From the NCBI RefSeq assembly GCF_027563315.1, contig NZ_JAMKBJ010000019.1, positions 1 through 35,929 on the forward strand: 35,929 nucleotides of DNA, given 5' to 3'. The notes below the pieces were generated by a model. It was not told the origin of the DNA. It saw nothing but the letters and a program-made list of their open reading frames with translations, and did not search any database. The stretch comes from Paenisporosarcina quisquiliarum (GTDB taxonomy: Bacteria; Bacillota; Bacilli; Bacillales_A; Planococcaceae). Shown in pieces: positions 5,800 to 14,179 of this stretch; positions within the stretch are counted from its first letter, which is position 1, and the number at the start of each line of letters is the position of its first letter. The position numbers and the translations under genes are program-made.

Positions 5800-7997
5800 C
5801 CGCTGGTGCGATTGATTAAATTTTCCCAACTTTCTCTCAGTTGAAGCCATTCGTGAGACTCTATATTTTTCCCATAAAAACCTTTTTCATAAGCAGTGGT
5901 CAATACTTTCATATCTTTTGAACCAAAGAATGAATCCACGTATTTTGCATACGTTTGGAGTGTTTGTCCTTCGGTCCGTTCAATTCCATATAACTCAAGT
6001 TGTTTTAATAAACGATGGTAACTCGTCTCAAAGGAGTGCCAATTGTCTTTACGTAATCGATAGTATGGTACCAATATTTTTGGCATCCACTTTTTCCGGA
6101 TACGGAACATTACGTAGAAGAATCCAATCGCTACAATACTCCAGAAAATGATGCGTCCTTTATTGTCCGAAATCCATGATGTAAAGTTCTGCAACATATC
6201 AGTGAATTGTTCCGAAAATGGTTTACTTTCCTCCTGTTGTGTTGATTCGGGTTTATCCGGTTGCTCTGGGACGACTGGTTCTTCAGGTGTTTCTGTCGAA
6301 TCAGCCTCTAAATCGTAATCAATATTTCCAGTTCCGCTAAACCCAATTGTCGGTTCGAATGGCATCCAGCCGATTCCCGGAAAATATGCTTCAACCCAGG
6401 AATGGGCGTTATTGTTAGTAACTTGATACATTTTATCCCCATTTTCAGCTCGCATCTCTTTTCCTTCTGCGAATCCTTTAACCCAACGGGCAGGAATATC
6501 TAAAGAACGGAGCATCACAACCATGGATGTTGAAAAGTTATCACAATATCCACGTTTGGTATCAAATAGAAATTGATCTACATAGTCCTGATCTTTTTCA
6601 GGTGCAGCTACATTCTTTTGATCGTAAATAAATCCGTTACGAGGAAAATAGCGTTCAATTGCACGAGCTTTATCATACAGATTGGCTTCATTTTCTGTAA
6701 TGGTTTGCGCTAGTTCGCGAACGCGTTCAGGTAATTCTTCAGGCAACTGTAAGTAACGGGAAAAGTCTTGAGAAAGTATAGACAAGTCCTCAAGAGACGT
6801 TGCTCGCAGTGCAGTTAAACTGTAAGACGGTTCACTGAAAGCGATATTGTAAGTTTTCAGTTTGACTTCTTTGTTCTCCTGGAAGGTCTCGATTTTTTGT
6901 GTATTGTTTGAAATTGAGAAAGTTGTTCCTTCTGGAGCTTCCGCTTGAACCGAACCATACGGATACATTAAGAATGGGTATTCTAAACTAAAAGTATACT
7001 GAGCTACGTCTTGATCTTCTACAGGACCAGTTGGGAATCCAGTATCCAGCGTGTCTCCCACCGTATAATTCCGTATCTCATTTGAAGAAACAGATTGCTC
7101 CCATCCTTTTGTGGTATAAGTATCCTTCGTCTCAATCTTCCAGTATTGCGGTGTTTTCACAATCGCTTCAAAAACAACCGTATTATCTGATCTGAAGGCT
7201 CCTCCTAGCTTGGAATCATCTTCTCCATACCCGATTTTACCGATTTTAGCGGCACTTCCTGGTCCAGTGCCTTCTCCTGCACCTTCAGCAAATGATTGGA
7301 TAAAAGGAACGGGATCTTCCCATATGGGACCTGCTTTCGGAAGTAAGTAGCCGATTGCAGCACTGAATGCAACAAGCGCTACTAATGGGATAACTAGAGA
7401 TACAAACTTTTCTCGGGTCATGGTTATGTGATTTTGTTGCATGATTTTTGCTACTTTTAATAAACCAGATAGTAATAACCCCAAAATCATGACACGAAGT
7501 ATGGATCCATCTGCCTCATATGGACTGAATGTATCTAATGTCGCAATAAAGATAACTGTCATGAAGAAGAACATGAAAATGTTAATTCGGACATTGATCC
7601 AGTGATGAATTAAATATGCCGTCATCCATAGTAAAGAGAAAAACAGGGCTGTCCGGAAAGGATCCGTAATTAGGGACCAGTCCCTACTGAATAGTGCACC
7701 TGCATTCGTCATAAGTTCTCCGAATAAGAAGGATTGGGCTTCTCTTGTGAAAAACACTTCGTCCGTATAAATAATTACGATAACCCACGTGATATACACA
7801 AGTTTTCCTGCAGCAGAAAGCCACCATGGAACAGATAAGAAACTGAACAGAAAACAAAGTGCGATAAATGCTAAGAATACTGATAAATAATTGGTTTGCG
7901 TTAACTCTAAAACTGGCAATAACCATTCACGAAATAAGAAGAATACCAGGATATAAAACAAGACTTGAAGCCATTTATTTTGAAGACCTATTTTCAT
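5796..7997 (-). CDS. yebA: Membrane-anchored transglutaminase-like protein
   Basis: 733 residues. About six membrane segments lie in residues 10-220 (DUF3488/TgpA-type N-terminus), followed by an extracytoplasmic region with a transglutaminase-like core: Cys485 in RGYCDNFST, His532 in NNAHSWVEAY and Glu548 in WMPFEPT where many relatives have Asp. A Pro/Glu-rich linker (565-595), one more membrane span (616-632) and a cytoplasmic tail (DUF4129 type) end the protein. It overlaps the upstream DUF58 gene by ATGA, so the two are translationally coupled. MoxR/DUF58/transglutaminase operons are widespread and thought to act in assembly or modification of envelope complexes; the substrate is unknown. 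The gene order matches B. subtilis yeaC-yeaD-yebA-guaA. Confidence 0.88.
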   Translation of the reverse strand: MKIGLQNKWLQVLFYILVFFLFREWLLPVLELTQTNYLSVFLAFIALCFLFSFLSVPWWLSAAGKLVYITWVIVIIYTDEVFFTREAQSFLFGELMTNAGALFSRDWSLITDPFRTALFFSLLWMTAYLIHHWINVRINIFMFFFMTVIFIATLDTFSPYEADGSILRVMILGLLLSGLLKVAKIMQQNHITMTREKFVSLVIPLVALVAFSAAIGYLLPKAGPIWEDPVPFIQSFAEGAGEGTGPGSAAKIGKIGYGEDDSKLGGAFRSDNTVVFEAIVKTPQYWKIETKDTYTTKGWEQSVSSNEIRNYTVGDTLDTGFPTGPVEDQDVAQYTFSLEYPFLMYPYGSVQAEAPEGTTFSISNNTQKIETFQENKEVKLKTYNIAFSEPSYSLTALRATSLEDLSILSQDFSRYLQLPEELPERVRELAQTITENEANLYDKARAIERYFPRNGFIYDQKNVAAPEKDQDYVDQFLFDTKRGYCDNFSTSMVVMLRSLDIPARWVKGFAEGKEMRAENGDKMYQVTNNNAHSWVEAYFPGIGWMPFEPTIGFSGTGNIDYDLEADSTETPEEPVVPEQPDKPESTQQEESKPFSEQFTDMLQNFTSWISDNKGRIIFWSIVAIGFFYVMFRIRKKWMPKILVPYYRLRKDNWHSFETSYHRLLKQLELYGIERTEGQTLQTYAKYVDSFFGSKDMKVLTTAYEKGFYGKNIESHEWLQLRESWENLINRTSG

Positions 7998-9208
7998 GTG
8001 CGACCTACCTCCGTAAAGGCATTTGCGAAATGATCCTGAGAAAGTACATGAATGATCATCCCTCTCGAACGAGCAAGTTGGTGTACCGTCAATGCTTGTT
8101 TCGATAATTTCACGCCTTTTTTAACAACAACAAAAACGGTACACTGGCGCAAGTTTTTAGCAGCTCTTGGTATTGTCTCTATTAAGGCCGGTGTTAATTC
8201 ACCCGTAATGAGCAAAATGGAAGTTGCACTCGACATTCCCGGATCTTTCGGCAATAACTTTTCGATCGGTTGCGCCAAATCAGCTTCTACCTTGGCCAAA
8301 TGAAACATCGTTCGCTGAAGTTGTTCTTCACTTTGAACAGCTGGGAAATAAAAGCGCGTAGCTCCTAAAGACAAGAAAGCTGCACTTGCTTGATTTCGCA
8401 CAACCGCTTGTAGCACCGAAGCCGTCAACTCAATTTGTTCTTCGAAACTACCAGAAGGTTTTCTATCAACTAATAGGAATAAATCCTGAGATTGCCGATC
8501 TTCAAACTCTTTTGTCCGTAAAGTTTGAGTACGGGCAAAAGATTTCCAGTGAATCCAGGAAACACGATCTCCGGGTTGGTAGTCACGAACTCCCGTTGCC
8601 ATGGTTGTATCCTTCACAATGGTAAATGGTGAAGCAGCTGCACCTTGGTCGTATCGCGTTTCGATTGGCATATAGATCATTTCCGTTACATTCGGGTAAA
8701 CGATTACCGTCTGTTTTAATGGCAGTACATGCGTTTTTTTTACCCATCCAAAAAAATCGCTTACGGAAATTTCTACCCCATCTAACGCGTGTTCCCCGCG
8801 TGGCATATGATCGATTTCATAAGTCCATTCAATTGTTCGTTGAAATCCTACCATTTTTACGGTCTTCAATTTTTCACTTGCATGCTTGATAAGCGGAGCA
8901 CTTTGAGTGACTTCCTTAATGACAAGATAAAGCATCGGAAAACGGGATGGTCTTTTTAATTTCACCGTCGCAATCAGTTTTCCGCCTTTGCGAATTTGAG
9001 CGGTTTGAATATAGCGCTCGACTTCTATTTTCGAAATGGGACTGAAGAAGAATGCAATGGAATACAAAGCAAAAGGGAGTAAGGAATAAAAAATAAACCA
9101 GCTGACGAACCCCCCTTGGAACATGGCAAAGGCAAAAGAACAAATGACTAGAAAGAGGACAAAAAGGAGTCTCCCTCCAATTGCCCAAGTAAAGTTTATT
9201 TTCTTCAT
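7994..9208 (-). CDS. yeaD: DUF58 domain protein
   Basis: 404 residues. Two membrane segments (about 13-31 and 34-56) are followed by a cytoplasmic part with the DUF58 signature GVRDYQPGDRVSWIHWKS (206-223) and a von Willebrand A-like C-terminal region. DUF58 proteins are the usual partners of MoxR ATPases, which probably remodel or activate them. It overlaps yeaC upstream and yebA downstream by four bases each (ATGA), showing a tightly coupled operon. The start is fixed by that overlap and the LysLysIle N-terminus before the first membrane span. Biochemical function unknown. Confidence 0.88.
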   Translation of the reverse strand: MKKINFTWAIGGRLLFVLFLVICSFAFAMFQGGFVSWFIFYSLLPFALYSIAFFFSPISKIEVERYIQTAQIRKGGKLIATVKLKRPSRFPMLYLVIKEVTQSAPLIKHASEKLKTVKMVGFQRTIEWTYEIDHMPRGEHALDGVEISVSDFFGWVKKTHVLPLKQTVIVYPNVTEMIYMPIETRYDQGAAASPFTIVKDTTMATGVRDYQPGDRVSWIHWKSFARTQTLRTKEFEDRQSQDLFLLVDRKPSGSFEEQIELTASVLQAVVRNQASAAFLSLGATRFYFPAVQSEEQLQRTMFHLAKVEADLAQPIEKLLPKDPGMSSATSILLITGELTPALIETIPRAAKNLRQCTVFVVVKKGVKLSKQALTVHQLARSRGMIIHVLSQDHFANAFTEVGRT

Positions 9209-10155
9209 TGTTTCACTAACCTTTTGATAGGTACATTCGTTTTGGTTAAGATGCGTTCCACGATTTCTTCTGGAGTAATGCCATCGTAGCGGGCTTCAGA
9301 TCGTAAAATCATACGGTGGCTGAAGACGAATGGTGCCAAGTATTGAATATCATCAGGTGTTACAAAGTCTCTTCCTTTCAACATTGCAAATGCCTGTGAT
9401 GCCCTCATCAGTGCTAACGATCCACGAGGGCTGACCCCTAAATAAACATATGAATCTTTTCTTGTACGATTGGCCAAGTCCACAATATAGTTTTTGATCG
9501 TATCATCAACCACGATGTCTTTCACTTCTTTTTGCAAAAGGATTAAGTCTTCTAAAGAAATAACTGAATTCAAGTCTTCTATTGGGGCTGATTTTTCTGC
9601 GCGCTTCAACACTTCAATTTCTTCCGAGTGTGAAGGATACCCCATGCGAAGTTTCAGCAGGAAACGATCTAGTTGGGCTTCAGGAAGCGGATATGTTCCC
9701 TCGTATTCGATTGGGTTCTGTGTTGCCATAACGAAAAACGGCTTCGGAATCATCATGGTTTCTCCATCGATTGTCACCGATGCTTCTTCCATCCCTTCCA
9801 AGAGCGCTGACTGGGTTTTAGGGGAAGTCCGATTGATTTCATCCGCTAATACGATATTTCCCATAATCGGACCAGGTCTGAACTGGAATTCCATATCTTT
9901 CGGATTGTAGATCGAGACACCAATTACATCGGAAGGTAATAAATCCGGAGTAAATTGAATTCGTTTGAATTGAGCACCAACAGATTTTGCTAAAGCTCGT
10001 ACCATCATGGTCTTTCCGACGCCCGGCACATCTTCCAGTAACACATGTCCTTGGGCAATTAATGCAACTACGCTTAATTCGGCAATTTCACGTTTTCCAA
10101 TCATTACTCGTTCAATATTATCCACAATAGCATGTATTTTCTCTTGGTTTCTCAT
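9205..10155 (-). CDS. yeaC: MoxR-family AAA+ ATPase
   Basis: 316 residues, typical for MoxR proteins. Walker A is VPGVGKT (43-49), Walker B is IVLADEI (101-107), the sensor-1 Asn147 sits in MATQNPIE, and the arginine-finger region LDRFLLK follows at about 162-168. A C-terminal lid domain completes it. MoxR ATPases act as chaperones for vWA/DUF58 partners, and the next gene encodes one, overlapping by ATGA. The start has GGGGGAA about ten bases upstream. It is the first gene of the operon and is preceded by a TG-extended TATAAT -10 (10212-10217). Confidence 0.92.
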   Translation of the reverse strand: MRNQEKIHAIVDNIERVMIGKREIAELSVVALIAQGHVLLEDVPGVGKTMMVRALAKSVGAQFKRIQFTPDLLPSDVIGVSIYNPKDMEFQFRPGPIMGNIVLADEINRTSPKTQSALLEGMEEASVTIDGETMMIPKPFFVMATQNPIEYEGTYPLPEAQLDRFLLKLRMGYPSHSEEIEVLKRAEKSAPIEDLNSVISLEDLILLQKEVKDIVVDDTIKNYIVDLANRTRKDSYVYLGVSPRGSLALMRASQAFAMLKGRDFVTPDDIQYLAPFVFSHRMILRSEARYDGITPEEIVERILTKTNVPIKRLVKQ

Positions 10156-10204
10156 CTCTCTATTCCCCCATTTGTCCCATTAAATTATTTTATTTATTAG
10201 AAAA

Positions 10205-10245
10205 TTGACACATTATAACATTAGTTTAACTAAATTTACCTTGTT
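10205..10245 (-). promoter_or_regulatory. Probable promoter of the yeaC-yeaD-yebA operon
   Basis: Minus-strand TGTTATAAT gives an extended -10 (TATAAT at 10212-10217) about 57 bases before the start codon. No good -35 is visible at 16-18 bases, as is common with extended -10 promoters. Confidence 0.5.
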
Positions 10246-10265
10246 TCACAACTTATTCTCCTATA

Positions 10266-10300
10266 AGAAAAACCCACATGTAGGATTTCCATGTGGGTTT
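10266..10300 (-). terminator. Terminator-like hairpin
   Basis: Minus-strand AAACCCACATG / CATGTGGGTTT hairpin followed by TTTTTCT. Very similar to the hairpin just after nadE (10900-10931), so it may be a duplicate of that terminator. Confidence 0.6.
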
Positions 10301-10369
10301 CAGACTGTAGACAAAAAATAAAAAGAGTGAATTTAACTGCATGCTCTTGAAAAAGTGCAAATGAAAAAT

Positions 10370-10655
10370 TGTTGATTTCCATTGCGGCGGACGCGTTTCG
10401 CGGGCATGGCTTTAGTCTCCTCGTCACTAGAAAACCCGTTGAGCCTGCGGTTACTCGGCTCAGTTAAGATTGCTCCTGCAACGCTTTGCTAGCTTCGTCG
10501 CAAATGAATTGGCAAACTTACATTTGCACAATTCATTGACTCCGGGGCCTTCAGCTCATGCTATTCCCGCTGAAAAGATATTGGTCTACCAATATCTTTG
10601 CGACGAGTAACCGCAGGAGCAGTCTTGTTTTCGCCGCCTCCACTCCAATCAACAG
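10370..10655 (-). repeat. Interspersed repeat, copy 1 (full length, GTTGATT ends)
   Basis: Read on the minus strand it starts CTGTTGATTGGAGTGGAGG, runs through CTCCTGCGG, CGAGGAG and CCCGCGAAACGCGTCCG, and ends with GGAAATCAAC. This wording is that of a family of roughly 100-300-bp palindromic repeats common between genes in Bacillaceae and Planococcaceae. It is more G+C-rich than its surroundings and holds several internal hairpins (for example AGATATTGG/CCAATATCT at 10576-10598). No protein is encoded. Confidence 0.7.
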
Positions 10656-10700
10656 AAATTGCTTCTTCAATGTTTTTCTTCAGTATATTCAATTAGGAAA

Positions 10701-10832
10701 GTGGTCGGTTATTTCTGAAGACTCCTGCGGAAAAACGGAACAAGCAAGACCCCACAGGCTCAGTTGTCAAAGACAACGGAGCCGAGGAGGCTTGCGTTTC
10801 GTCCGCGGAAAGCGAAAGAAATAGCCGACCAC
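10701..10832 (+). repeat. Interspersed repeat, copy 2, with 16-bp terminal inverted repeats
   Basis: Core GAAGACTCCTGCGG ... GACCCCACAGG ... GAGGAGGCTTGCG ... CCGCGGAAAGCG belongs to the same family as 10370-10655 but is in the opposite orientation. Its ends are GTGGTCGGTTATTTCT (10701-10716) and AGAAATAGCCGACCAC (10817-10832), an inverted repeat with one G-T-type mismatch. A central hairpin GGCTC-AGTTGTC / GACAAC-GGAGCC lies at 10758-10784. Confidence 0.7.
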
Positions 10833-10899
10833 CTTCTCTTTTTAACCGAGTGGAAAATAAGAACACGAATTTTTAATCAATATTCTTTTGTCGTAAGTC

Positions 10900-10931
10900 A
10901 AAGCCCACATGGAGATCTCCATGTGGGCTTT
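10900..10931 (-). terminator. Hairpin at the end of nadE
   Basis: Perfect palindrome AAAGCCCACATGGAGA / TCTCCATGTGGGCTTT just after the nadE stop. The T-tract is short on both strands. Confidence 0.65.
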
Positions 10932-10934
10932 AGA

Positions 10935-11762
10935 TTATTTCCAAAAGTCGTCGAAGACAGTTATCGGTAAATGGCGTTTATGTTGAGAACGTAAATAGTA
11001 GTTTTCTAGTTTTTCCCGTGGTTCGGAAGGAATCTCTTTGCCTTCCAAATAATCATCTATTTGATCATACGTTATGCCAAGGGCAATCTCATCCGGTAAA
11101 GCTGGTCGATCTTCTTCCAAATCGGCCGTTGGAATTTTAGTATACAAATGTTCTGGGCTATCCAAAGCCTTCAACATTTGCTTGCCTTGACGTTTATTTA
11201 ATCTAAATAACGGGACTAAATCTGCTCCACCATCTCCAAATTTCGTATAAAAACCAGTAATGGCTTCAGCTGCGTGGTCTGTCCCAAGAACAACTGCCGA
11301 ATGCATCGCAGCGATAGAATACTGAACTTTCATTCTCTCTCGTGCTTTTTCATTGCCTTTGGCAAAATCAGAAAGCGTGATACCGGAAGCATCAAGTGCG
11401 CGTTTGCTGGCATCGACTGCATCTTTTATATTTACGGTATAAATTTTCGAGGGTTGAATGTAATTCAGAGCATCTTGACAATCATCTTCATCAAACTGCA
11501 CGCCATATGGCAAACGTACAGCAATAAAAGAATAAGTGTCAGCTCCCGCTTCTTCATTTAATTCATTCACGGCCATTTGTGCAAGTTTGCCCGCAAGCGT
11601 TGAATCCTGTCCGCCTGAAATCCCAAGCACCATTCCTTTTAGGAATGAGTGCTTTTTTAGATAGTTCTTCATGAAATCAATCGATGTCCGAATCTCTTCC
11701 TGGGGGTCAATCGATGGTTTAACTTTCATTTCTTCTATAATCGTCTGTTGTAAGTTTGTCAT
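10935..11762 (-). CDS. nadE: NAD+ synthetase, ammonia-dependent
   Basis: 275 residues, close to the 272 of B. subtilis NadE. Makes NAD+ from nicotinate adenine dinucleotide, ATP and ammonia. The PP-loop SGGQDST is at residues 49-55 and AVRLPYGVQ and EDRPALPDE are characteristic family strings. No glutaminase domain is present, so ammonia is the nitrogen source. The start has GAGGAGG seven bases upstream. The stop codon of pncB is 12 bases upstream, so pncB and nadE form an operon covering the first and last steps of nicotinate salvage. Confidence 0.96.
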   Translation of the reverse strand: MTNLQQTIIEEMKVKPSIDPQEEIRTSIDFMKNYLKKHSFLKGMVLGISGGQDSTLAGKLAQMAVNELNEEAGADTYSFIAVRLPYGVQFDEDDCQDALNYIQPSKIYTVNIKDAVDASKRALDASGITLSDFAKGNEKARERMKVQYSIAAMHSAVVLGTDHAAEAITGFYTKFGDGGADLVPLFRLNKRQGKQMLKALDSPEHLYTKIPTADLEEDRPALPDEIALGITYDQIDDYLEGKEIPSEPREKLENYYLRSQHKRHLPITVFDDFWK

Positions 11763-11774
11763 GATAGCGCCTCC

Positions 11775-13244
11775 TCAAGTGTAATGCATGCGGTCGACCA
11801 TTTCTTGAACTTCCTGGATGTTCCGCATCTTGTTATCCCAACATTTCTGACTTAAATCCACTGGATATTCTTCAGGATTTAATGAACGTTTATACTCGTC
11901 CCAAAGCAGTTCCAAATTCGTATTCGCATAATCGCGCATTTCAAACAAAGTTGGATTCGTATAGATTACTTGTCCATTTTCGATGACTTTTGTATGAAGA
12001 TCTTTCGCATCAAAGTTTGTTACAAATTTTGATACAAATGTGTGAACCGGGTGGAACATTTTCAATCGCTGTTCATGTGTTGGATCTTCATCAAACATTG
12101 TGATGTAATCCCCTTCTGCTTTACCATTTTCACGATCAATAATGCGATATAACTTTTTACGGCCTGGTGTTGTAACTTTTTCAGTAGTAGAAGATATTTT
12201 AATTGTATCTTCCATTACGCCTTCATCACTTTCAATCGATACGATTTTGTAAACCGCTCCTAGAGCCGGTTGATCGTAGGCAGTGATTAACTTTGTCCCA
12301 ATTCCCCACATATCCACTTTTGCACCTTGCGCTTTTAGGTTCAAAATTGTATATTCATCCAAATCATTCGATACCACAATTTTCGCTTCCGTGAATCCGG
12401 CTTCATCGAGCATTCTGCGAGCCTCTTTAGAGAGGAAGGCAATATCACCGCTATCTAAACGGATGCCAATGAAGTTGATTTTATCACCGAGTTCTTTTGC
12501 TACTTGAATAGCGGTCGGAACACCAATCTTCAATGTGTTGTAGGTATCTACAAGAAATACACAGTCTTTATGGCGTTTTGCATAGGCGTGGAAAGCTTCG
12601 TATTCGCTCTTGTACGCTTGTACGAGTGAATGTGCATGTGTTCCGGCAACAGGAATGCCAAACTTTTTACCTGCACGGACATTACTTGTTGCTTCCAGAC
12701 CACCGATGACCGCAGCACGTGCTCCCCAGATTGCGGCATCCATCTCCTGTGCCCGGCGTGTACCGAATTCCATTACGGTATCCGTTTTCACAATTTGTTT
12801 AATACGACTTGCCTTTGTTGCGATTAACGTTTGGTAATTCACGATGTTCAGAAGTGCCGTTTCAATCAGTTGCGCTTCCACCAGTGGCGCCTCAATGCGA
12901 ATGATTGGCTCATTAGCAAAAACAAGTTCACCTTCGACCATGGAATAGACGTCCCCCGTAAAACGGACTTCTCGTAAGTAATTAATAAAATCTTCTTTGT
13001 ATCCAAGCTCTTCCTGCAAATACATTAAATCACTATCCGAGAACCGGAATTCCCGAAGAAAGTCCAGGACGCGTTCAAGTCCTGCAAAAATGGCATACCC
13101 ATTTCCAAAAGGCAATTTGCGGAAAAATAGCTCAAATACTGCTTTTCTATTATGTACACCGTCAGCCCAGTAAGCTTCCGCCATGTTAATTTGATATAAA
13201 TCTGTATGTAACGCAAGTCCATCATCGGCATATTTTGAAGTCAT
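11775..13244 (-). CDS. pncB: Nicotinate phosphoribosyltransferase
   Basis: 489 residues from the chosen start, matching the length of B. subtilis PncB (YueK). Converts nicotinate and PRPP to nicotinate mononucleotide with ATP, the entry step of NAD salvage. Family strings include HTDLYQINMAEAYW near the N-terminus, EFGTRRAQ, LVDTYNTLKIG and IRLDSGDI in the phosphate-binding barrel. The reading frame is open for 29 more codons upstream, but GGAAGAAGG lies seven bases before the ATG at 13244 and the N-terminus then aligns with the family. An adjacent ATG at 13247 is the alternative. Followed by nadE in the same operon. Confidence 0.94.
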   Translation of the reverse strand: MTSKYADDGLALHTDLYQINMAEAYWADGVHNRKAVFELFFRKLPFGNGYAIFAGLERVLDFLREFRFSDSDLMYLQEELGYKEDFINYLREVRFTGDVYSMVEGELVFANEPIIRIEAPLVEAQLIETALLNIVNYQTLIATKASRIKQIVKTDTVMEFGTRRAQEMDAAIWGARAAVIGGLEATSNVRAGKKFGIPVAGTHAHSLVQAYKSEYEAFHAYAKRHKDCVFLVDTYNTLKIGVPTAIQVAKELGDKINFIGIRLDSGDIAFLSKEARRMLDEAGFTEAKIVVSNDLDEYTILNLKAQGAKVDMWGIGTKLITAYDQPALGAVYKIVSIESDEGVMEDTIKISSTTEKVTTPGRKKLYRIIDRENGKAEGDYITMFDEDPTHEQRLKMFHPVHTFVSKFVTNFDAKDLHTKVIENGQVIYTNPTLFEMRDYANTNLELLWDEYKRSLNPEEYPVDLSQKCWDNKMRNIQEVQEMVDRMHYT

Positions 13245-13317
13245 CATAAAACCTTCTTCCACGATCATAATTGTCCTTAGTATACACCATTTACCCCAAA
13301 TCTTATCTTTCCTAACA

Positions 13318-13350
13318 AAAACGCAAACCAATTGTAAAACTGGTTTGCGT
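13318..13350 (-). terminator. Terminator of the 67-residue protein gene
   Basis: Minus-strand AACGCAAACCA / TGGTTTGCGTT stem followed by TTTTTG, directly downstream of the small gene and upstream of pncB. Confidence 0.8.
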
Positions 13351-13357
13351 TGATATT

Positions 13358-13561
13358 TTATGTACCCATTTTTCTGCGTGTATTGCTCACTTTTTTAGTT
13401 TGTTGACTTTGCATTTTCTTAGCAGATTGCGTTGCATTTCCTTTGGCATTGTTATCATTTGATTGATTTTTCTTAGCTTCCAGCTGCTTTTGCATCGCTT
13501 CTTTTAAAGACATTTTTTTCTTTGGTGCTTCTTGTTGGTTCGTATCTTTATTTTCAGTCAT
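13358..13561 (-). CDS. Small basic, Gln/Asn/Lys-rich protein
   Basis: 67 residues beginning MTENKDTNQQEAPKKK. The start is set by a near-perfect AAAGGAGG site eight bases upstream, so the longer open frame is not used. It is wholly hydrophilic, rich in Lys, Gln, Asn and Ser, with a short predicted helix (MSLKEAMQKQLEAKK, 17-31) and a basic tail ending TRRKMGT. No family is recognised; the make-up would suit a nucleic-acid-binding or disordered protein. It has its own terminator and is a single-gene unit. Confidence 0.7.
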   Translation of the reverse strand: MTENKDTNQQEAPKKKMSLKEAMQKQLEAKKNQSNDNNAKGNATQSAKKMQSQQTKKVSNTRRKMGT

Positions 13562-13746
13562 GTAGGTTCCTCCTTTGGAGACATTGAATTCATCTTTGCT
13601 TCTCTTCATTATACTCGATTTACAGGGACTACTGGAAATTTTCTCTCTCAAATTTCATAATTTCCGTCAGTTGTCCCGAATGAAATCCCTTTTCTTCTTT
13701 TTATTGCTTGGTATGCATACAATTTGATACAAGGAGGTTGTTCATA

Positions 13747-14115
13747 CTGAGAGGAAGAAAATTTGATTGGCTGCCTGTTATCTTAATATCTTTGATTGTG
13801 CAATTTATCATCCTGCAGTTTTTACTGTTCATTGAATTTAAGTTATTGCCTGAAATGTCATATGAATTACTCGTGAAAATCAATTTTTTCATTATCGCAG
13901 TTAGCGGCGGGTTAGTGGCGATGCGTTATTATATTAAATCATCCCCACATATAGGTGGTATTTGCGGAGGACTCTTTATCGTTTTAAGTGAATTTTACAG
14001 CCGACATTTTTCAGTTGATTTAACCTTCATCTTTGTTGTGCTCATTGCCTATCTTTCAGGCTATATCGGTTCAATCTTACAAACAAATAATAGCTTTTTC
14101 AAACGCATCGGTTAA
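13747..14115 (+). CDS. Four-pass membrane protein with a probable non-standard start codon
   Basis: About 122 residues with four hydrophobic segments: LPVILISLIVQFIILQFLLF, INFFIIAVSGGLVAM, a Gly-rich HIGGICGGLFIVLSE and LTFIFVVLIAYLSGYIG. The Gly-rich turns recall the TIGR04086 group of small membrane proteins, but I cannot assign it firmly. A perfect AAGGAGG (13731-13737) is followed in frame by TTG, TTC, ATA, CTG, AGA. TTG abuts the site with no spacing, so CTG (nine bases away) or ATA (six bases) seems to be the real start; the TTG at 13708 has no ribosome-binding site. Followed by a terminator. Confidence 0.65.
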   Translation: MRGRKFDWLPVILISLIVQFIILQFLLFIEFKLLPEMSYELLVKINFFIIAVSGGLVAMRYYIKSSPHIGGICGGLFIVLSEFYSRHFSVDLTFIFVVLIAYLSGYIGSILQTNNSFFKRIG

Positions 14116-14140
14116 CTTCAATCTCTATAAAATTAATGAG

Positions 14141-14179
14141 AGCCTCTCACAAGTTCAATGAACTTATGACTGGCTTTTT
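14141..14179 (+). terminator. Terminator of the four-pass membrane protein gene
   Basis: AGCC..TCA..AAGTT / AACTT..TGA..GGCT stem with two small internal loops, followed by TTTTT. Confidence 0.7.

Noticed and set aside
7684-7926. 80-codon open frame inside yebA
   Set aside because: Out-of-frame shadow of the yebA membrane domain on the same strand.
10558-10970. Plus-strand open frames between yeaC and nadE
   Set aside because: They run through the interspersed repeats and the nadE 3' end; no ribosome-binding sites.
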